Source: Niastella koreensis GR20-10 (GTDB lineage Bacteria > Bacteroidota > Bacteroidia > Chitinophagales > Chitinophagaceae). Taken from it: a DNA stretch of 64,000 nt. The notes beneath the pieces were generated by a model. That model ran no database searches, was not told the DNA's origin, and worked only from the letters and a program-made list of their open reading frames with translations. Below are positions 34,439-43,742 of the stretch, one piece after another. The stretch is from contig NC_016609.1 of the NCBI RefSeq assembly GCF_000246855.1, positions 7,018,744-7,082,743 of the forward strand, read 5' to 3'. The position numbers were made by a program, and so were the translations under genes. Positions within the stretch are counted from its first letter, which is position 1. The number at the start of each line of letters is the position of its first letter.

Positions 34439-35482
34439 GTGGCTGTTAGATGGACAATAAGACTTTGTTTATTGCTTTTTTCAGGATGCCTGCTGGTAAA
34501 TGCCTGTAATAAAAAATCAGGCGAGGGTAACAGCGGGCCTCATCCGCTTACACTACCTCAACCAGCAGGATTTCCTGCCCCGCAATACTCCTTTACCGGC
34601 AATCCTCTTACTCGGGAAGGGGTTGAACTGGGCAGGAAACTATTTTATGATGGCCGCCTTTCGAAAGATGGCAATTTCCCCTGCGCCAGCTGCCATCAGC
34701 AGTTTGCCGCCTTCTCCACATACGATCACCCGCTTAGTCATGGGTTTAATAACCAGTTTACTTTACGCAATGCACCGGGTCTGTTCAACATGGCCTGGAA
34801 CAAGGAAATGCATTGGGATGGCGGTATTACCAATATAGAAGTACAGCCCCTGGCGCCCATGACAGCGCCCAATGAAATGGCGGAGACCGTAAGCAATGTG
34901 ATTAGTAAACTGCAGCAGGATGATGAGTATAGAAAAATGTTTACAGCCGCCTTTGGTAGTGACACCGTCAATACCCAACGCATGTTGTTTGCCATTACCC
35001 AGTTTGTAACGTCCCTGGTTTCGGCCAATTCAAAATACGACAGAGTAAAACAGGGCATGGCCTCTTTTTCACAAACAGAGCAAAACGGGTACACCCTGTT
35101 TCAGGCTAAATGTACCGGTTGCCATCCTGAGCCCCTGTTCACTGATCATAGTTTTCGCAATGTAGGGTTACCGGTTGACCCTTTCATCAAAGATTATGGT
35201 AGAATGCGTATTACCAATAACCGGGCAGACTCACTGAAATTTAAAGTACCCAGCCTGCGCAATGTGGCCGTTACTTTTCCGTATGAACACGATGGCCGCT
35301 TTTCTTCCATTACCAGTGTGCTGGACTTTTACAGCAGCGATGTTCAGAATGGTCCCACCCTCGATCCGCTGCTAAAGAACAAGATCCCGCTTACAAATGC
35401 CGAAAAGTTTTACCTGGTTGAATTTCTGAAAACGCTTACCGATTCTACGTTTATAAGCGATACCAGGTTTGCGCAACCGTAG
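34439..35482 (+). CDS. Di-heme cytochrome c peroxidase-like lipoprotein (MbnH type)
   Basis: Two c-type heme motifs are present: CASCH at 82-86 and CTGCH at 225-229. This is the bacterial di-heme peroxidase/MauG fold. The GTG start at 34439 gives a lipoprotein signal ending LLVNAC (Cys23) and lies 2 bp after the mbnP-like stop. In known pairs MbnH modifies MbnP. An independent peroxide-detoxifying role is the alternative. 347 aa. The stop codon is followed directly by AATACAGG and an AAGC word array. Confidence 0.9.
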   Translation: MAVRWTIRLCLLLFSGCLLVNACNKKSGEGNSGPHPLTLPQPAGFPAPQYSFTGNPLTREGVELGRKLFYDGRLSKDGNFPCASCHQQFAAFSTYDHPLSHGFNNQFTLRNAPGLFNMAWNKEMHWDGGITNIEVQPLAPMTAPNEMAETVSNVISKLQQDDEYRKMFTAAFGSDTVNTQRMLFAITQFVTSLVSANSKYDRVKQGMASFSQTEQNGYTLFQAKCTGCHPEPLFTDHSFRNVGLPVDPFIKDYGRMRITNNRADSLKFKVPSLRNVAVTFPYEHDGRFSSITSVLDFYSSDVQNGPTLDPLLKNKIPLTNAEKFYLVEFLKTLTDSTFISDTRFAQP

Positions 35483-35484
35483 AA

Positions 35485-35572
35485 TACAGGCGAAAGCTAT
35501 AAGCCTAAAGCTAAAAGCAATACACCGCTGCGCGGCCAATACAGCTGAAAGCTATAAGCCGTAAGCTGTAAG
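35485..35572. repeat. AAGC-word array (family A, copy 6, first arm)
   Basis: Words such as GAAAGCTATAAGCCTAAAGC occur in two blocks separated by a GC-rich stretch bounded by AATACA and AATACAG. It starts directly after the mbnH-like stop codon. Confidence 0.7.
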
Positions 35573-35573
35573 C

Positions 35574-35602
35574 AAAAAAATCCCGACGGGTACCCGTCGG
35601 GA
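35574..35602 (-). terminator. Terminator of the coiled-coil protein gene
   Basis: A perfect ten-base-pair stem TCCCGACGGG/CCCGTCGGGA has seven T following on the minus strand. Confidence 0.88.
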
Positions 35603-35639
35603 ACAACTATTAAACAAATAACGCTTCTTCATTATTAAC

Positions 35640-35682
35640 CGTTCAAAGCTTTCAGCTTTAACCTTTAGGCTTTAGGCTTCTA
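35640..35682. repeat. GCTTT-word arm (family A, copy 6, second arm)
   Basis: CAAAGCTTTCAGCTTTAACC and CTTTAGGCTTTAGGCTTC are complementary to the 35485-35572 words and end at the stop codon of the gene beginning at 36354. Confidence 0.65.
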
Positions 35683-36354
35683 CTGTTTACTCAACTTACC
35701 CTGACTTGTATCTTTTTTATTCTGGATAACGTTCAGGGCATCCCGCTGGCGGTTCAGGTCTTCCGTTTGCAGTTGCTGATCGTTCTTGTTCTGAGCGATC
35801 TTATCCTGCAGGTTCTTTAATTTCTTTTCCAGGTCGGCCTGATCATCTTTCAGGTTCAGCAGTTTCTTTTCTGATTTCTTCACTACCTCTTCCTGTAATT
35901 TCAGTTGTACTTCAATATTATAGGCATCGATGAAAGGAGCCATTTTATTCAACAGTTCCTTTGACTCAACTATCTTAAAGTGATCGTCGTCGGCGCGGGC
36001 GCCAATGTTTTCGCCGGGACGGCCAATGAGCAGGTACACAACAGCATTTTCTTTGTCATTCACCACCTTGCGGTCTACCTTATAATACACATCAACAATT
36101 TCGGGCTCGTCTTTATCCAAACGGGTATTGCGAAATACATCAAAACTTTTAACGCGATCGTTTTTGCCGCCTTTTTTCGACATCCAATCTTCGATGGCGT
36201 CTTCCACTACGCGGGCTGTGTAAGGTAATTCGATGAGAGCGGCTACTTTATCGCCTTTTTGAAATTCAACTTTTGTTTCGCCGGATTGCGAAAATGCAGG
36301 AGTGCTTAATGTTATAACGGTCACGATAACCATTAATGGTAAAGATATCTTCAT
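35680..36354 (-). CDS. Secreted coiled-coil protein of unknown function
   Basis: The signal peptide MKISLPLMVIVTVITLSTPAFSQ precedes a globular alpha/beta segment (about 25-140). From about 150 to the end is a long charged coiled coil (LKLQEEVVKKSEKKLLNLKDDQADLEKKLKNLQDKIAQNKNDQQ). 224 aa, predicted periplasmic or surface exposed. No family is recognised. It is monocistronic with its own -7 box and a strong terminator. Confidence 0.75.
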   Translation of the reverse strand: MKISLPLMVIVTVITLSTPAFSQSGETKVEFQKGDKVAALIELPYTARVVEDAIEDWMSKKGGKNDRVKSFDVFRNTRLDKDEPEIVDVYYKVDRKVVNDKENAVVYLLIGRPGENIGARADDDHFKIVESKELLNKMAPFIDAYNIEVQLKLQEEVVKKSEKKLLNLKDDQADLEKKLKNLQDKIAQNKNDQQLQTEDLNRQRDALNVIQNKKDTSQGKLSKQ

Positions 36355-36392
36355 TGGGATCGGATTTGATGCTTAAATATACAATCGGCCGG

Positions 36393-36400
36393 CAAAGATA
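36393..36400 (-). promoter_or_regulatory. -7 box for the coiled-coil protein gene
   Basis: Minus-strand TATCTTTG, an exact match, 38 bp before the ATG. A second near-match TATATTTA lies closer to the gene. Confidence 0.5.
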
Positions 36401-36630
36401 CCAATAGTAACCCCGCAAAAAACATATACACAATTTGGGACGGTCTGGCGCCCCGATTTTAATCTGGCCTTTATGCCCAGGGCCTGATAATCAATGTTTA
36501 TATACATAATCGGGATTTCAATCCTATTCTAATTGTTATTTCTGCCCTATATCATGTATAAACAGGCCCCAGGTGCGACGTTATTATGCCCGAACCCTTA
36601 ATTTTGACCATTAATCTTAAATAAATTTCA

Positions 36631-38142
36631 TTGAGCGGTATAAAAAAATTAGCCGGGCAAACATTGTGGTATGGGGTCAGCACTATTTTTTCCCGTTTCC
36701 TGAATTATCTGCTTACTCCGTACCTGACTTATAAGTTAAGTGGCGCTGGTTTTGGAGAAATGAGCCTGGTATATGCAGCCATTCCATTTTTAAGTACCCT
36801 GTTCCTGTTTGGAATAGATACGGCTTATTTCAGGTTTGTGCAGAAACCTGAATTTGCCTCCGACATTTATAGTACGCTTTCCATTTCCATATTTTCCAGC
36901 ACCATTTTCCTGTCGGTAATGCTGCTGCTTTTCCACTCCTCCTTTGCGCACCTGATCTCTATCCAGGACCATCCGGAGTATATTTTGATAAGCGTATTTA
37001 TCATTGCCTGTGATACTTTATCGGCCCTGCCCTTTGCCAAACTGCGGCAGGAAAACCGCCCGGTAAAGTTTGCCACCATCCGGGTAACAACTATCCTGAT
37101 CTACATTGCTGTGGTATATTTCTTTTTATCGGTTTGTCCACGATTGCTGGAGCAAAATTCAAACAGTCCGCTTTTAATTATCTATAATAAGAATTTCGGG
37201 GTGGGGTATATCCTGTTGGGAAATGCCATTTCAGCATTTTACCAATTTATTGCCTTAAGAAAGGAGGTGTTCGGCTTTCAGCTGAAGTTCAATACTGCCA
37301 TGTGGAAGGAGATCATGATCTATGCCTGGCCCATCGCTATTGCCAGTTTTGCCGGGATGATCAACGAAACCTTCGACCGTATTATGCTGGGCTGGTGGGC
37401 GCCCACGCACTCGGTGGAGGCCGCCCGCACCGAAGTGGGTATTTACAGTGCCTGTTACAAATTGTCGATCCTTATTACCCTGTTCATCCAGGCTTTCCGG
37501 ATGGGTGCAGAACCGTTTTTCTTTAAACAATCGGTGCAGGAAGATGCGCCCAGGACCTATGCCCGGGTAATGAAATTCTTTGTGATCACCATTTCGGTCA
37601 TGTTCCTGATGGTGGCGCTGTACCTCGACATCTGGAAACAATTTATCAGGAATAAAGAAATGTGGACGGGGCTGACAGTGGTTCCTATTCTGCTTTTTGC
37701 CAATATGTTCCTGGGCATCTATTACAACCTTTCTATCTGGTATAAGTTATCGCAAAAAACCTCGGCGGGCGCCGTTATCACATTTGTGGGGGCTGCCCTT
37801 ACCCTGATAATAAATGCCATTTTCATTCCCCGCTACAGTTATATGGCCTGCGCATGGGCAACCTTTATTTGTTACGGCAGTATGATGGCCATATCCTATT
37901 TCTGGGGACAAAAAGTTTACCCCATTCCTTATGCTACCAAAAAGCTGTGCGCCTATATGGTGATAGCAGCTATTATTTACCTGGTGCATCGTACCATCAT
38001 TGGCTGGTGGCCTAAAGAATGGATAAGCCTTTCACTGGCCACTTTGTTTACGGTTGGTTACCTCGTATTTATTTTGCGGATTGAACGGAAAGAATTCAGT
38101 AAGTTACCCTATGTGGGAAAGCTGATCTACAGATTCATTTAA
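36631..38142 (+). CDS. Polysaccharide/lipid flippase (Wzx-like, MVF/MOP superfamily)
   Basis: About 12-14 membrane segments over 503 aa, with an N-terminus typical of O-antigen/teichoic acid flippases (GIKKLAGQTLWYGVSTIFSRFLNYLLTPYLT) and the family's positively charged cytoplasmic loops. It should move undecaprenyl-linked saccharide across the inner membrane. The start codon is TTG at 36631. No ATG lies near, and the homologous N-terminus begins here. A near-consensus -7 box TAAATTTC lies at about 36621-36628. It is isolated from other glycan genes. Convergent with the metallo-hydrolase, 9 bp apart. Confidence 0.88.
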   Translation: MSGIKKLAGQTLWYGVSTIFSRFLNYLLTPYLTYKLSGAGFGEMSLVYAAIPFLSTLFLFGIDTAYFRFVQKPEFASDIYSTLSISIFSSTIFLSVMLLLFHSSFAHLISIQDHPEYILISVFIIACDTLSALPFAKLRQENRPVKFATIRVTTILIYIAVVYFFLSVCPRLLEQNSNSPLLIIYNKNFGVGYILLGNAISAFYQFIALRKEVFGFQLKFNTAMWKEIMIYAWPIAIASFAGMINETFDRIMLGWWAPTHSVEAARTEVGIYSACYKLSILITLFIQAFRMGAEPFFFKQSVQEDAPRTYARVMKFFVITISVMFLMVALYLDIWKQFIRNKEMWTGLTVVPILLFANMFLGIYYNLSIWYKLSQKTSAGAVITFVGAALTLIINAIFIPRYSYMACAWATFICYGSMMAISYFWGQKVYPIPYATKKLCAYMVIAAIIYLVHRTIIGWWPKEWISLSLATLFTVGYLVFILRIERKEFSKLPYVGKLIYRFI

Positions 38143-38151
38143 ATAAACCGG

Positions 38152-38793
38152 TTATCCATTCAGGAACGGGTTGTGTTTTTTCTCATAACCGATAGTGGTT
38201 TGCGGGCCATGGCCCGGGTAAACCACCGTTTCATCGGGTAAAACAAATAACTGGTTACGAATACTGGCAATAAGTGTATCAAAATTTCCGCCGGGCAGGT
38301 CGGTACGGCCAATGCTCTCCAGGAATAATACATCGCCACCCAAAACAAACTGCTGCGCCTGACAATAAAATGCAATATGTCCGGGCGAATGTCCAGGTGT
38401 AAAAAGCACCTGGAATGCATCATTACCCAACGGTATGGTATCTCCTTCGCGTAAAAAGATAAGATCGCCTTTGTAATTATCAAAAGGCAACCCCCAGGAC
38501 ATTCCAAACGCTGGAGCCTGTTCAAGTAAGGGTTTTTCTTTTTCGTGGATGTGGAGGGTTAATCCCCAGGTGTCATGGATGAATTTGTTTCCGAATACGT
38601 GGTCGAGATGGCAATGGGTATTTAACAAATATTTAGGCGTGAGGCCGGAAGTTTGTATATACTCTTTCAGCTCATTACGTTCATTGCCGAAGTAACAGCC
38701 GGGGTCAATAATGCAGCATTCCCCCTTCTCGTTATGCACCACATACGTATTTTCCTGAATGGGGCTAAATGTAAACGACGTCACTGTAAGCAT
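38152..38793 (-). CDS. Metallo-beta-lactamase-fold hydrolase (glyoxalase II-like)
   Basis: Binuclear zinc site motif THCHLDH (H-x-H-x-D-H) with later ligand histidines in FTPGHSPGHIAFY and the C-terminal PGHGPQTT. 213 aa, close to the small YcbL/glyoxalase II-like class. The substrate may be a glutathione- or bacillithiol-type thioester, but this is not certain. It is monocistronic and divergent from the large propeller/barrel gene. Confidence 0.9.
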   Translation of the reverse strand: MLTVTSFTFSPIQENTYVVHNEKGECCIIDPGCYFGNERNELKEYIQTSGLTPKYLLNTHCHLDHVFGNKFIHDTWGLTLHIHEKEKPLLEQAPAFGMSWGLPFDNYKGDLIFLREGDTIPLGNDAFQVLFTPGHSPGHIAFYCQAQQFVLGGDVLFLESIGRTDLPGGNFDTLIASIRNQLFVLPDETVVYPGHGPQTTIGYEKKHNPFLNG

Positions 38794-38866
38794 ACTCGTA
38801 CCTATTATAATTGATTTTCGCGGTATTATGGATTGTTATAACTTTAAAACATTTAACAGACAGGCT

Positions 38867-41800
38867 ATGCAATTTCAACAGTTTCAGCCAAAGACAAAAG
38901 TTATTTCTTCCTTTCCCTTGTTACTTGCCTTGTTGCTGCCAACCGTACTATTCGCCCAGGTGAATACTGTGGAATTTGGAAAGAACCGGGTTCAGTACCG
39001 AAAATTTAAATGGCAATACTACCAAACCACCAATTTCAATACTTATTTCTATGAAAATGGTCAGCCTATTGCCAATTATGTTGCGCAGGTGGCTGAAACC
39101 GAATTGCCCGCTTTGGAACAGTTTGTGGAGTATGGCCTGCAACGCCGCGCCAACATCGTTATATATAATCATTTTGATGAATTACAGCAATCCAACATTG
39201 GGTTGACCCTCGACTGGCAAACAACCGGGGGCATTACCAAGCTGGTGAACAACAAAGTGGTGATCTATTACGATGGCGACCATGCTAATTTACGTAAACA
39301 GATCCGCCAGGGTATTGCCCGCATCCTGGTTGATAATATACTTTTCGGTGACGACCTGGGGGAGTTTGCCACCAACCAGGCTTTGCTGGACCTTCCCAAA
39401 TGGCTGGTTGACGGGTATGTTGATTATGTAGCTGAAGACTGGAGTCCCGCCTACGATAATGAACTGAAACTGGCCCTGCTTTCGGGCGACTACACTAACT
39501 TTTACCAGTTAGCGTACGAAAAACCTATACTGGCCGGTCACGCCTTCTGGCAATACATAGCTGAAAAATATAAAAAAGAGAACGTCACCTACTTTTTATA
39601 CCTATCCCGGGTGTACCGGAACCTAAACAGCGCCTCGCAACGCATTTGTAAAAAGAAGTTCAAAGAGGTGCTGAAGGACTTCATGAATGAGCGAACGGAA
39701 ATGTATGAGAAGGACCTGCGTGGCCGGCGTGATATTCCCAAAGGTACCGTGGCCATTGTTGAAGAAGTAACCCACAATAAAGACTTTTTACATTTTACGC
39801 AAAACCCCGCTCCCCGCAGTCAGACCTACGCTGTAGTGGAATATATAAAAGGGAAGTACCGAGTTGTGTTGTGGGAAAATATGACCGAAAGAAAAGTGCT
39901 GTTGAACATAGGTGTACGTTCCAATGACAATGAGGTGAACCCCAACTATCCCCTGCTGGCCTGGGACGGTAAAGGTACCCGCCTTGCCTGTGTTTACTGG
40001 TCGGAAGGCAAAGTACACCTGTTTGTGTACGACATGGTAGCCCACTTTAAACGCATAAAACAGGATATTCCCCATTTTGAACAGATCCAGAGTATGGAGT
40101 TTATGCTTAACTCCAATACCCTGTTGTTTAGCGCGGTTCGTAATGGACAATCAGACATCTACATTTACAATATTGAAAAAGACACCTACGAGCAGGTTAC
40201 CAACGATTCCTATGCCGACCTGGATGCCAGCTTTGTAGCGTTCCCCAATAAAACGGGGATCATTTTCTCCTCTAACCGGCCCGATGCCACTACCCATGGC
40301 GGCGATACCGGTGTTGCCAGCCGGCGATATAATATTTTCCTGGCCGACAATTATAACAAAAGCGAGTTTCGCCAAATTACCCAGTTAACGAAGATGAAAT
40401 ACGGGAACGCCCGTTTCCCCATGCAGTACAATACCTATCACTTTACTTTTGTAAGTGATGAAACCGGGATCAGCAACCGTTTTGCGGGCTTCTTCAGCAC
40501 GCAACGGGCAGGCCTGGATACGGTGGTACTGGTTGGCGACCAGGTGTTGCGGAACCCCGATAAAACAGAAATTGATTCTACCCTGAAAGCCTGGGGTAAA
40601 ACCGAACCGGATTCTGTTTTCACCTTTTCTGTAACAAAAGACTCAGCATACACCTTCCCTATCACCAACTACCAAAGCGCCCTTATTGAAACAAAGATCG
40701 CGGGGTACAATGGCCAGGTTAGTGAAGTAAGACAACAGGGAAATCTGAAATTCCTGTATCGCCTGAAGGTAGATGACGCCACGCTCAGGAAACGCAACCT
40801 GAACGTACGGCCTACCGAATACCGGCGCAAGACCATTATAGCCGAACAGGCTGCAAGCGGGGCGGCCATTACGTTTAACAAACCGGCTACCCCGGCACAG
40901 CAACAGGAATCACAAAAGATCAGCGATATTTTTGAAACCGGGTTTGAAAAAGAGAAGAAAGACAGCACCAAAAAAGACAGCGCTGCAGTTGGCTGGCAAA
41001 ACCAGCCGCCACCTTCAACAGTAACGCCACCGACAGTACCAACAACCGCCCCTGCGGCAACGGCTGCGTCCAAAGAGGCGGAAGAATCAGTGCTGAAAAC
41101 AGCCAAGCGCTTCGATTATAAGCTGAAATTCTCCGTAGATAATTTCTCCGGTGGTTTTAACAACGACGTTCTTATAAGCCGTTATCAGCCTTATACGGGC
41201 GCCCTGCCTATTATGCTGCAAAGCGGTGGCGCATTCAATGGCATGCTGAAGGCATCGATCTTCGATCTGTTTGAAGACATCCGCTTTACCGGCGCCATGC
41301 GGCTGCCGCTGATAGGTGGTACCGGAACCGGCGCCCCAATAGGCGCTTCCAGCACCGGCGGTACCAGCAGCGTATTTATACCGGTAAACCAATCCCTGTT
41401 CGATGGAGGTGGTGAATGGTATGCCCGCGCTGATTATCTTAAACACCGCTTTGATTATTCATTCATCTACTATCGCCGTACCGAACTGGGTAATGTGCTT
41501 GGTATAGGTGGTACGCAAATACCATATGAAGGAAAATCGATCACCAACCTGTTCCAGGGAGTTGTTAAATATCCTTTCGACAAGGTACGCAGCCTTAGGT
41601 TCTCGGGCGGTATCCGTACCGACAGAGTAGTGATACGCGGCGAAATACAGGATACCTTTACATTAAAGGTGCCCGATGTAAACAAACAGACCTATGCAGT
41701 AACCCGTTTGGAATATGTTCATGATGATGCTATTTTAAAAGCTACCAACATCTATAATGGATTGCGGTTTAAAATTTATATGGACCTCGATGGACAGATC

Positions 41801-42451
41801 TCTAAACCATCACAGGTTACTACGCTGAAACCCGGGCGCTTCACCTATAACCTTGGGTTTGATGGCCGGTATTACTATCCCATTTACCGCAACTTCATCT
41901 GGGCTGGCCGGGCTGCAGGCGATTTCTCGTGGGGAAGCCAGAAGATCATTTACTACCTGGGTGGTGTAGATGGCTGGATGTTCCCCAAATACAGTGTTAA
42001 TCCCAAACCAGCAGATCCTGACTATGCCTTCCAGTCACTGGCGGTTAACATGCGTGGCTTTCCTCAAAACGTGGCCAACGGTAATAACAACATCATTATA
42101 AACAGTGAATTCCGTTTACCGGTATTTGCTACCCTGTTTAACAAACCGATCAATAACGCCTTCCTGCGCAACTTCCAGGTATTGCAGTTTATTGATCTGG
42201 GCAGCGCCTGGAATGGCAAGTATAATAAACTGTCGCGCCCCGAAATGGTGTATGGCGATGTTCAGCCAGGTGGATCAGGTGCACAGGTACTTATAAAAGC
42301 CGGTGGTATTGGACCGTTTGTTGGTGGTTATGGATTTGGCGTTCGCAGCACGCTGCTGGGCTACTTCCTCCGCCTCGATGCCGGTTGGGAAATGAATACC
42401 TTCTTTAAAGATAAACCCTACCTGCATTTTGCCATGGGAGTAGACTTCTAG
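38867..42451 (+). CDS. Large secreted protein: degenerate peptidase-like domain, beta-propeller and outer-membrane barrel
   Basis: Signal peptide 1-30 (MQFQQFQPKTKV...LFAQ; start at 38867). About 45-300 resembles the gluzincin peptidase MA-like fold, but the HExxH position reads IRQGIAR (146-152). The downstream PKWLVDGYVDYVA (177-189) keeps the usual P-x-WL-x-E/D-G shape. About 330-680 has TolB/WD40-like repeats (LLAWDGKGTRLACVY, NTLLFSAVRNGQSDIYIYNI, TGIIFSSNRPD). A Pro/Thr/Ala linker (about 800-845) leads to a C-terminal barrel ending LHFAMGVDF, as in outer-membrane proteins. 1194 aa. Role in envelope biogenesis is inferred only. Confidence 0.85.
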   Translation: MQFQQFQPKTKVISSFPLLLALLLPTVLFAQVNTVEFGKNRVQYRKFKWQYYQTTNFNTYFYENGQPIANYVAQVAETELPALEQFVEYGLQRRANIVIYNHFDELQQSNIGLTLDWQTTGGITKLVNNKVVIYYDGDHANLRKQIRQGIARILVDNILFGDDLGEFATNQALLDLPKWLVDGYVDYVAEDWSPAYDNELKLALLSGDYTNFYQLAYEKPILAGHAFWQYIAEKYKKENVTYFLYLSRVYRNLNSASQRICKKKFKEVLKDFMNERTEMYEKDLRGRRDIPKGTVAIVEEVTHNKDFLHFTQNPAPRSQTYAVVEYIKGKYRVVLWENMTERKVLLNIGVRSNDNEVNPNYPLLAWDGKGTRLACVYWSEGKVHLFVYDMVAHFKRIKQDIPHFEQIQSMEFMLNSNTLLFSAVRNGQSDIYIYNIEKDTYEQVTNDSYADLDASFVAFPNKTGIIFSSNRPDATTHGGDTGVASRRYNIFLADNYNKSEFRQITQLTKMKYGNARFPMQYNTYHFTFVSDETGISNRFAGFFSTQRAGLDTVVLVGDQVLRNPDKTEIDSTLKAWGKTEPDSVFTFSVTKDSAYTFPITNYQSALIETKIAGYNGQVSEVRQQGNLKFLYRLKVDDATLRKRNLNVRPTEYRRKTIIAEQAASGAAITFNKPATPAQQQESQKISDIFETGFEKEKKDSTKKDSAAVGWQNQPPPSTVTPPTVPTTAPAATAASKEAEESVLKTAKRFDYKLKFSVDNFSGGFNNDVLISRYQPYTGALPIMLQSGGAFNGMLKASIFDLFEDIRFTGAMRLPLIGGTGTGAPIGASSTGGTSSVFIPVNQSLFDGGGEWYARADYLKHRFDYSFIYYRRTELGNVLGIGGTQIPYEGKSITNLFQGVVKYPFDKVRSLRFSGGIRTDRVVIRGEIQDTFTLKVPDVNKQTYAVTRLEYVHDDAILKATNIYNGLRFKIYMDLDGQISKPSQVTTLKPGRFTYNLGFDGRYYYPIYRNFIWAGRAAGDFSWGSQKIIYYLGGVDGWMFPKYSVNPKPADPDYAFQSLAVNMRGFPQNVANGNNNIIINSEFRLPVFATLFNKPINNAFLRNFQVLQFIDLGSAWNGKYNKLSRPEMVYGDVQPGGSGAQVLIKAGGIGPFVGGYGFGVRSTLLGYFLRLDAGWEMNTFFKDKPYLHFAMGVDF

Positions 42452-42525
42452 GCAGAAGGCCCTCCTCCGCTAAAGCTTCAGCGACACGCGGACGGCGGGC
42501 AAAGCAGAGATGGTTAATAAAATTC

Positions 42526-42558
42526 AAAGCCTCCCGATGTGTCGGGAGGCTTTTTTTA
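42526..42558 (+). terminator. Terminator of the propeller/barrel gene
   Basis: AAAGCCTCCCGA pairs with TCGGGAGGCTTT around a short loop, followed by seven T. Confidence 0.9.
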
Positions 42559-42654
42559 TTGTAGTATCAGAAGTGCCTTAAGAAAGGCGCTATGGGAACA
42601 CAGCGCCGTTTGTGGATAAACCAACCGCTATTTTGGAAGGGTATAGCGGCAGGA

Positions 42655-43356
42655 TCAATGTATAGCTTTACTAATTCTTTTTATAGTGAGGTACACCAGC
42701 GTCATGAATACTGAAAAACAGGCCACCATGCCCCAGGCATATTTGTATTGAATGGGGTGTATGGTCATTCTTATCAGATAGGTCGATAGCCCGATGGGAT
42801 CCACGAAAATATCCCAGCTGTTGAACCGTGGATATCGCCCTATGTATATTCCCAATGCATTCAGCCACATAATGGGATAAATAAAATACAGCTCATGCTT
42901 ACCGGGCAGGTATGGCTGGATCATTTTTTCCATTTGCCGTATCGACAAAACGCCCAATAGCAATCCATTCCAGGCAAAAGAAATAATTAAAGTAAGGTCG
43001 AACCAATTGGGCACATTATGGAATTGCCCCAGGTGAAACAGATCGGTTAAAATGTAAAAGGCGTTAGGCACGAACAACAACCAAATGCCTGCCAGCACGA
43101 AAAACAACCATTTACGTTCCTGCATGGCCGGCTTACTATGCAACCACGACGAGATAACATAAGGTACCCAGGCCAGGAACAAATTCCAGATAAGCCAGAT
43201 AAACGTGAACTTATCGGTATATACTATCCGTGCCATTACCATGGCAATGCTAAAACCCATTGACAGGGTAAGCATGCGGTCCATTTCGTTACTGGTTGTT
43301 TTAATCAACATCCAGCGATAAGGCTTGCTGTTCAATTTCATCTGCTCCACTTTCAT
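42655..43356 (-). CDS. DUF1361 integral membrane protein
   Basis: Six to seven membrane helices with the DUF1361 landmark WNLFLAWVPYVISSW (about 78-92) and FVPNAFYILTDLFHL. 233 aa. Function is unknown. It is the last gene of a minus-strand run starting at 48614 and begins 2 bp after the diacylglycerol kinase-type stop. Confidence 0.88.
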   Translation of the reverse strand: MKVEQMKLNSKPYRWMLIKTTSNEMDRMLTLSMGFSIAMVMARIVYTDKFTFIWLIWNLFLAWVPYVISSWLHSKPAMQERKWLFFVLAGIWLLFVPNAFYILTDLFHLGQFHNVPNWFDLTLIISFAWNGLLLGVLSIRQMEKMIQPYLPGKHELYFIYPIMWLNALGIYIGRYPRFNSWDIFVDPIGLSTYLIRMTIHPIQYKYAWGMVACFSVFMTLVYLTIKRISKAIH

Positions 43357-43358
43357 AG

Positions 43359-43730
43359 TTAAAATAATTTAGGTATGAATACAACTGCACCAACAACCAG
43401 GGCCGTTATGGCTGCTACCAATACAGCACCTGCAGCCAGGTCTTTTATAAATTTTATATCCTTATGCCGCTGGTCCGAAACAAAGTCCATCACCTTTTCA
43501 ATGCAGGTGTTGAACATTTCTGCCACCCAAACAAAACCAATGGCAAATACCAGCGCCAGCATTTCAGTTTTGGTAACCCCTACCAGCGTAGCCAGCGTAA
43601 TTACCGCTACGGTTGCCATAAAATGTAACCAGGCGTTGTGCTCACTTTGAAAAAAAGCGGCAATCCCTTCCAATGCATACCGAAAACTTCTTACTCTTGC
43701 CCGGATGGAAAACCCTTCCTGTGAATTCAT
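43359..43730 (-). CDS. Diacylglycerol/undecaprenol kinase family protein
   Basis: Small membrane kinase that phosphorylates a lipid alcohol, with undecaprenol or diacylglycerol the usual substrates. Conserved SEHNAWLHF near the N-terminus and AEMFNTCIEKVMDFVS...HKDIKFIKDLAAGAVLVAA with the catalytic glutamate are present. Three membrane segments, 123 aa. It is in the minus-strand operon next to DUF1361 with a 2-bp gap. Confidence 0.92.
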   Translation of the reverse strand: MNSQEGFSIRARVRSFRYALEGIAAFFQSEHNAWLHFMATVAVITLATLVGVTKTEMLALVFAIGFVWVAEMFNTCIEKVMDFVSDQRHKDIKFIKDLAAGAVLVAAITALVVGAVVFIPKLF

Positions 43731-43742
43731 AAAACTTGTTTT

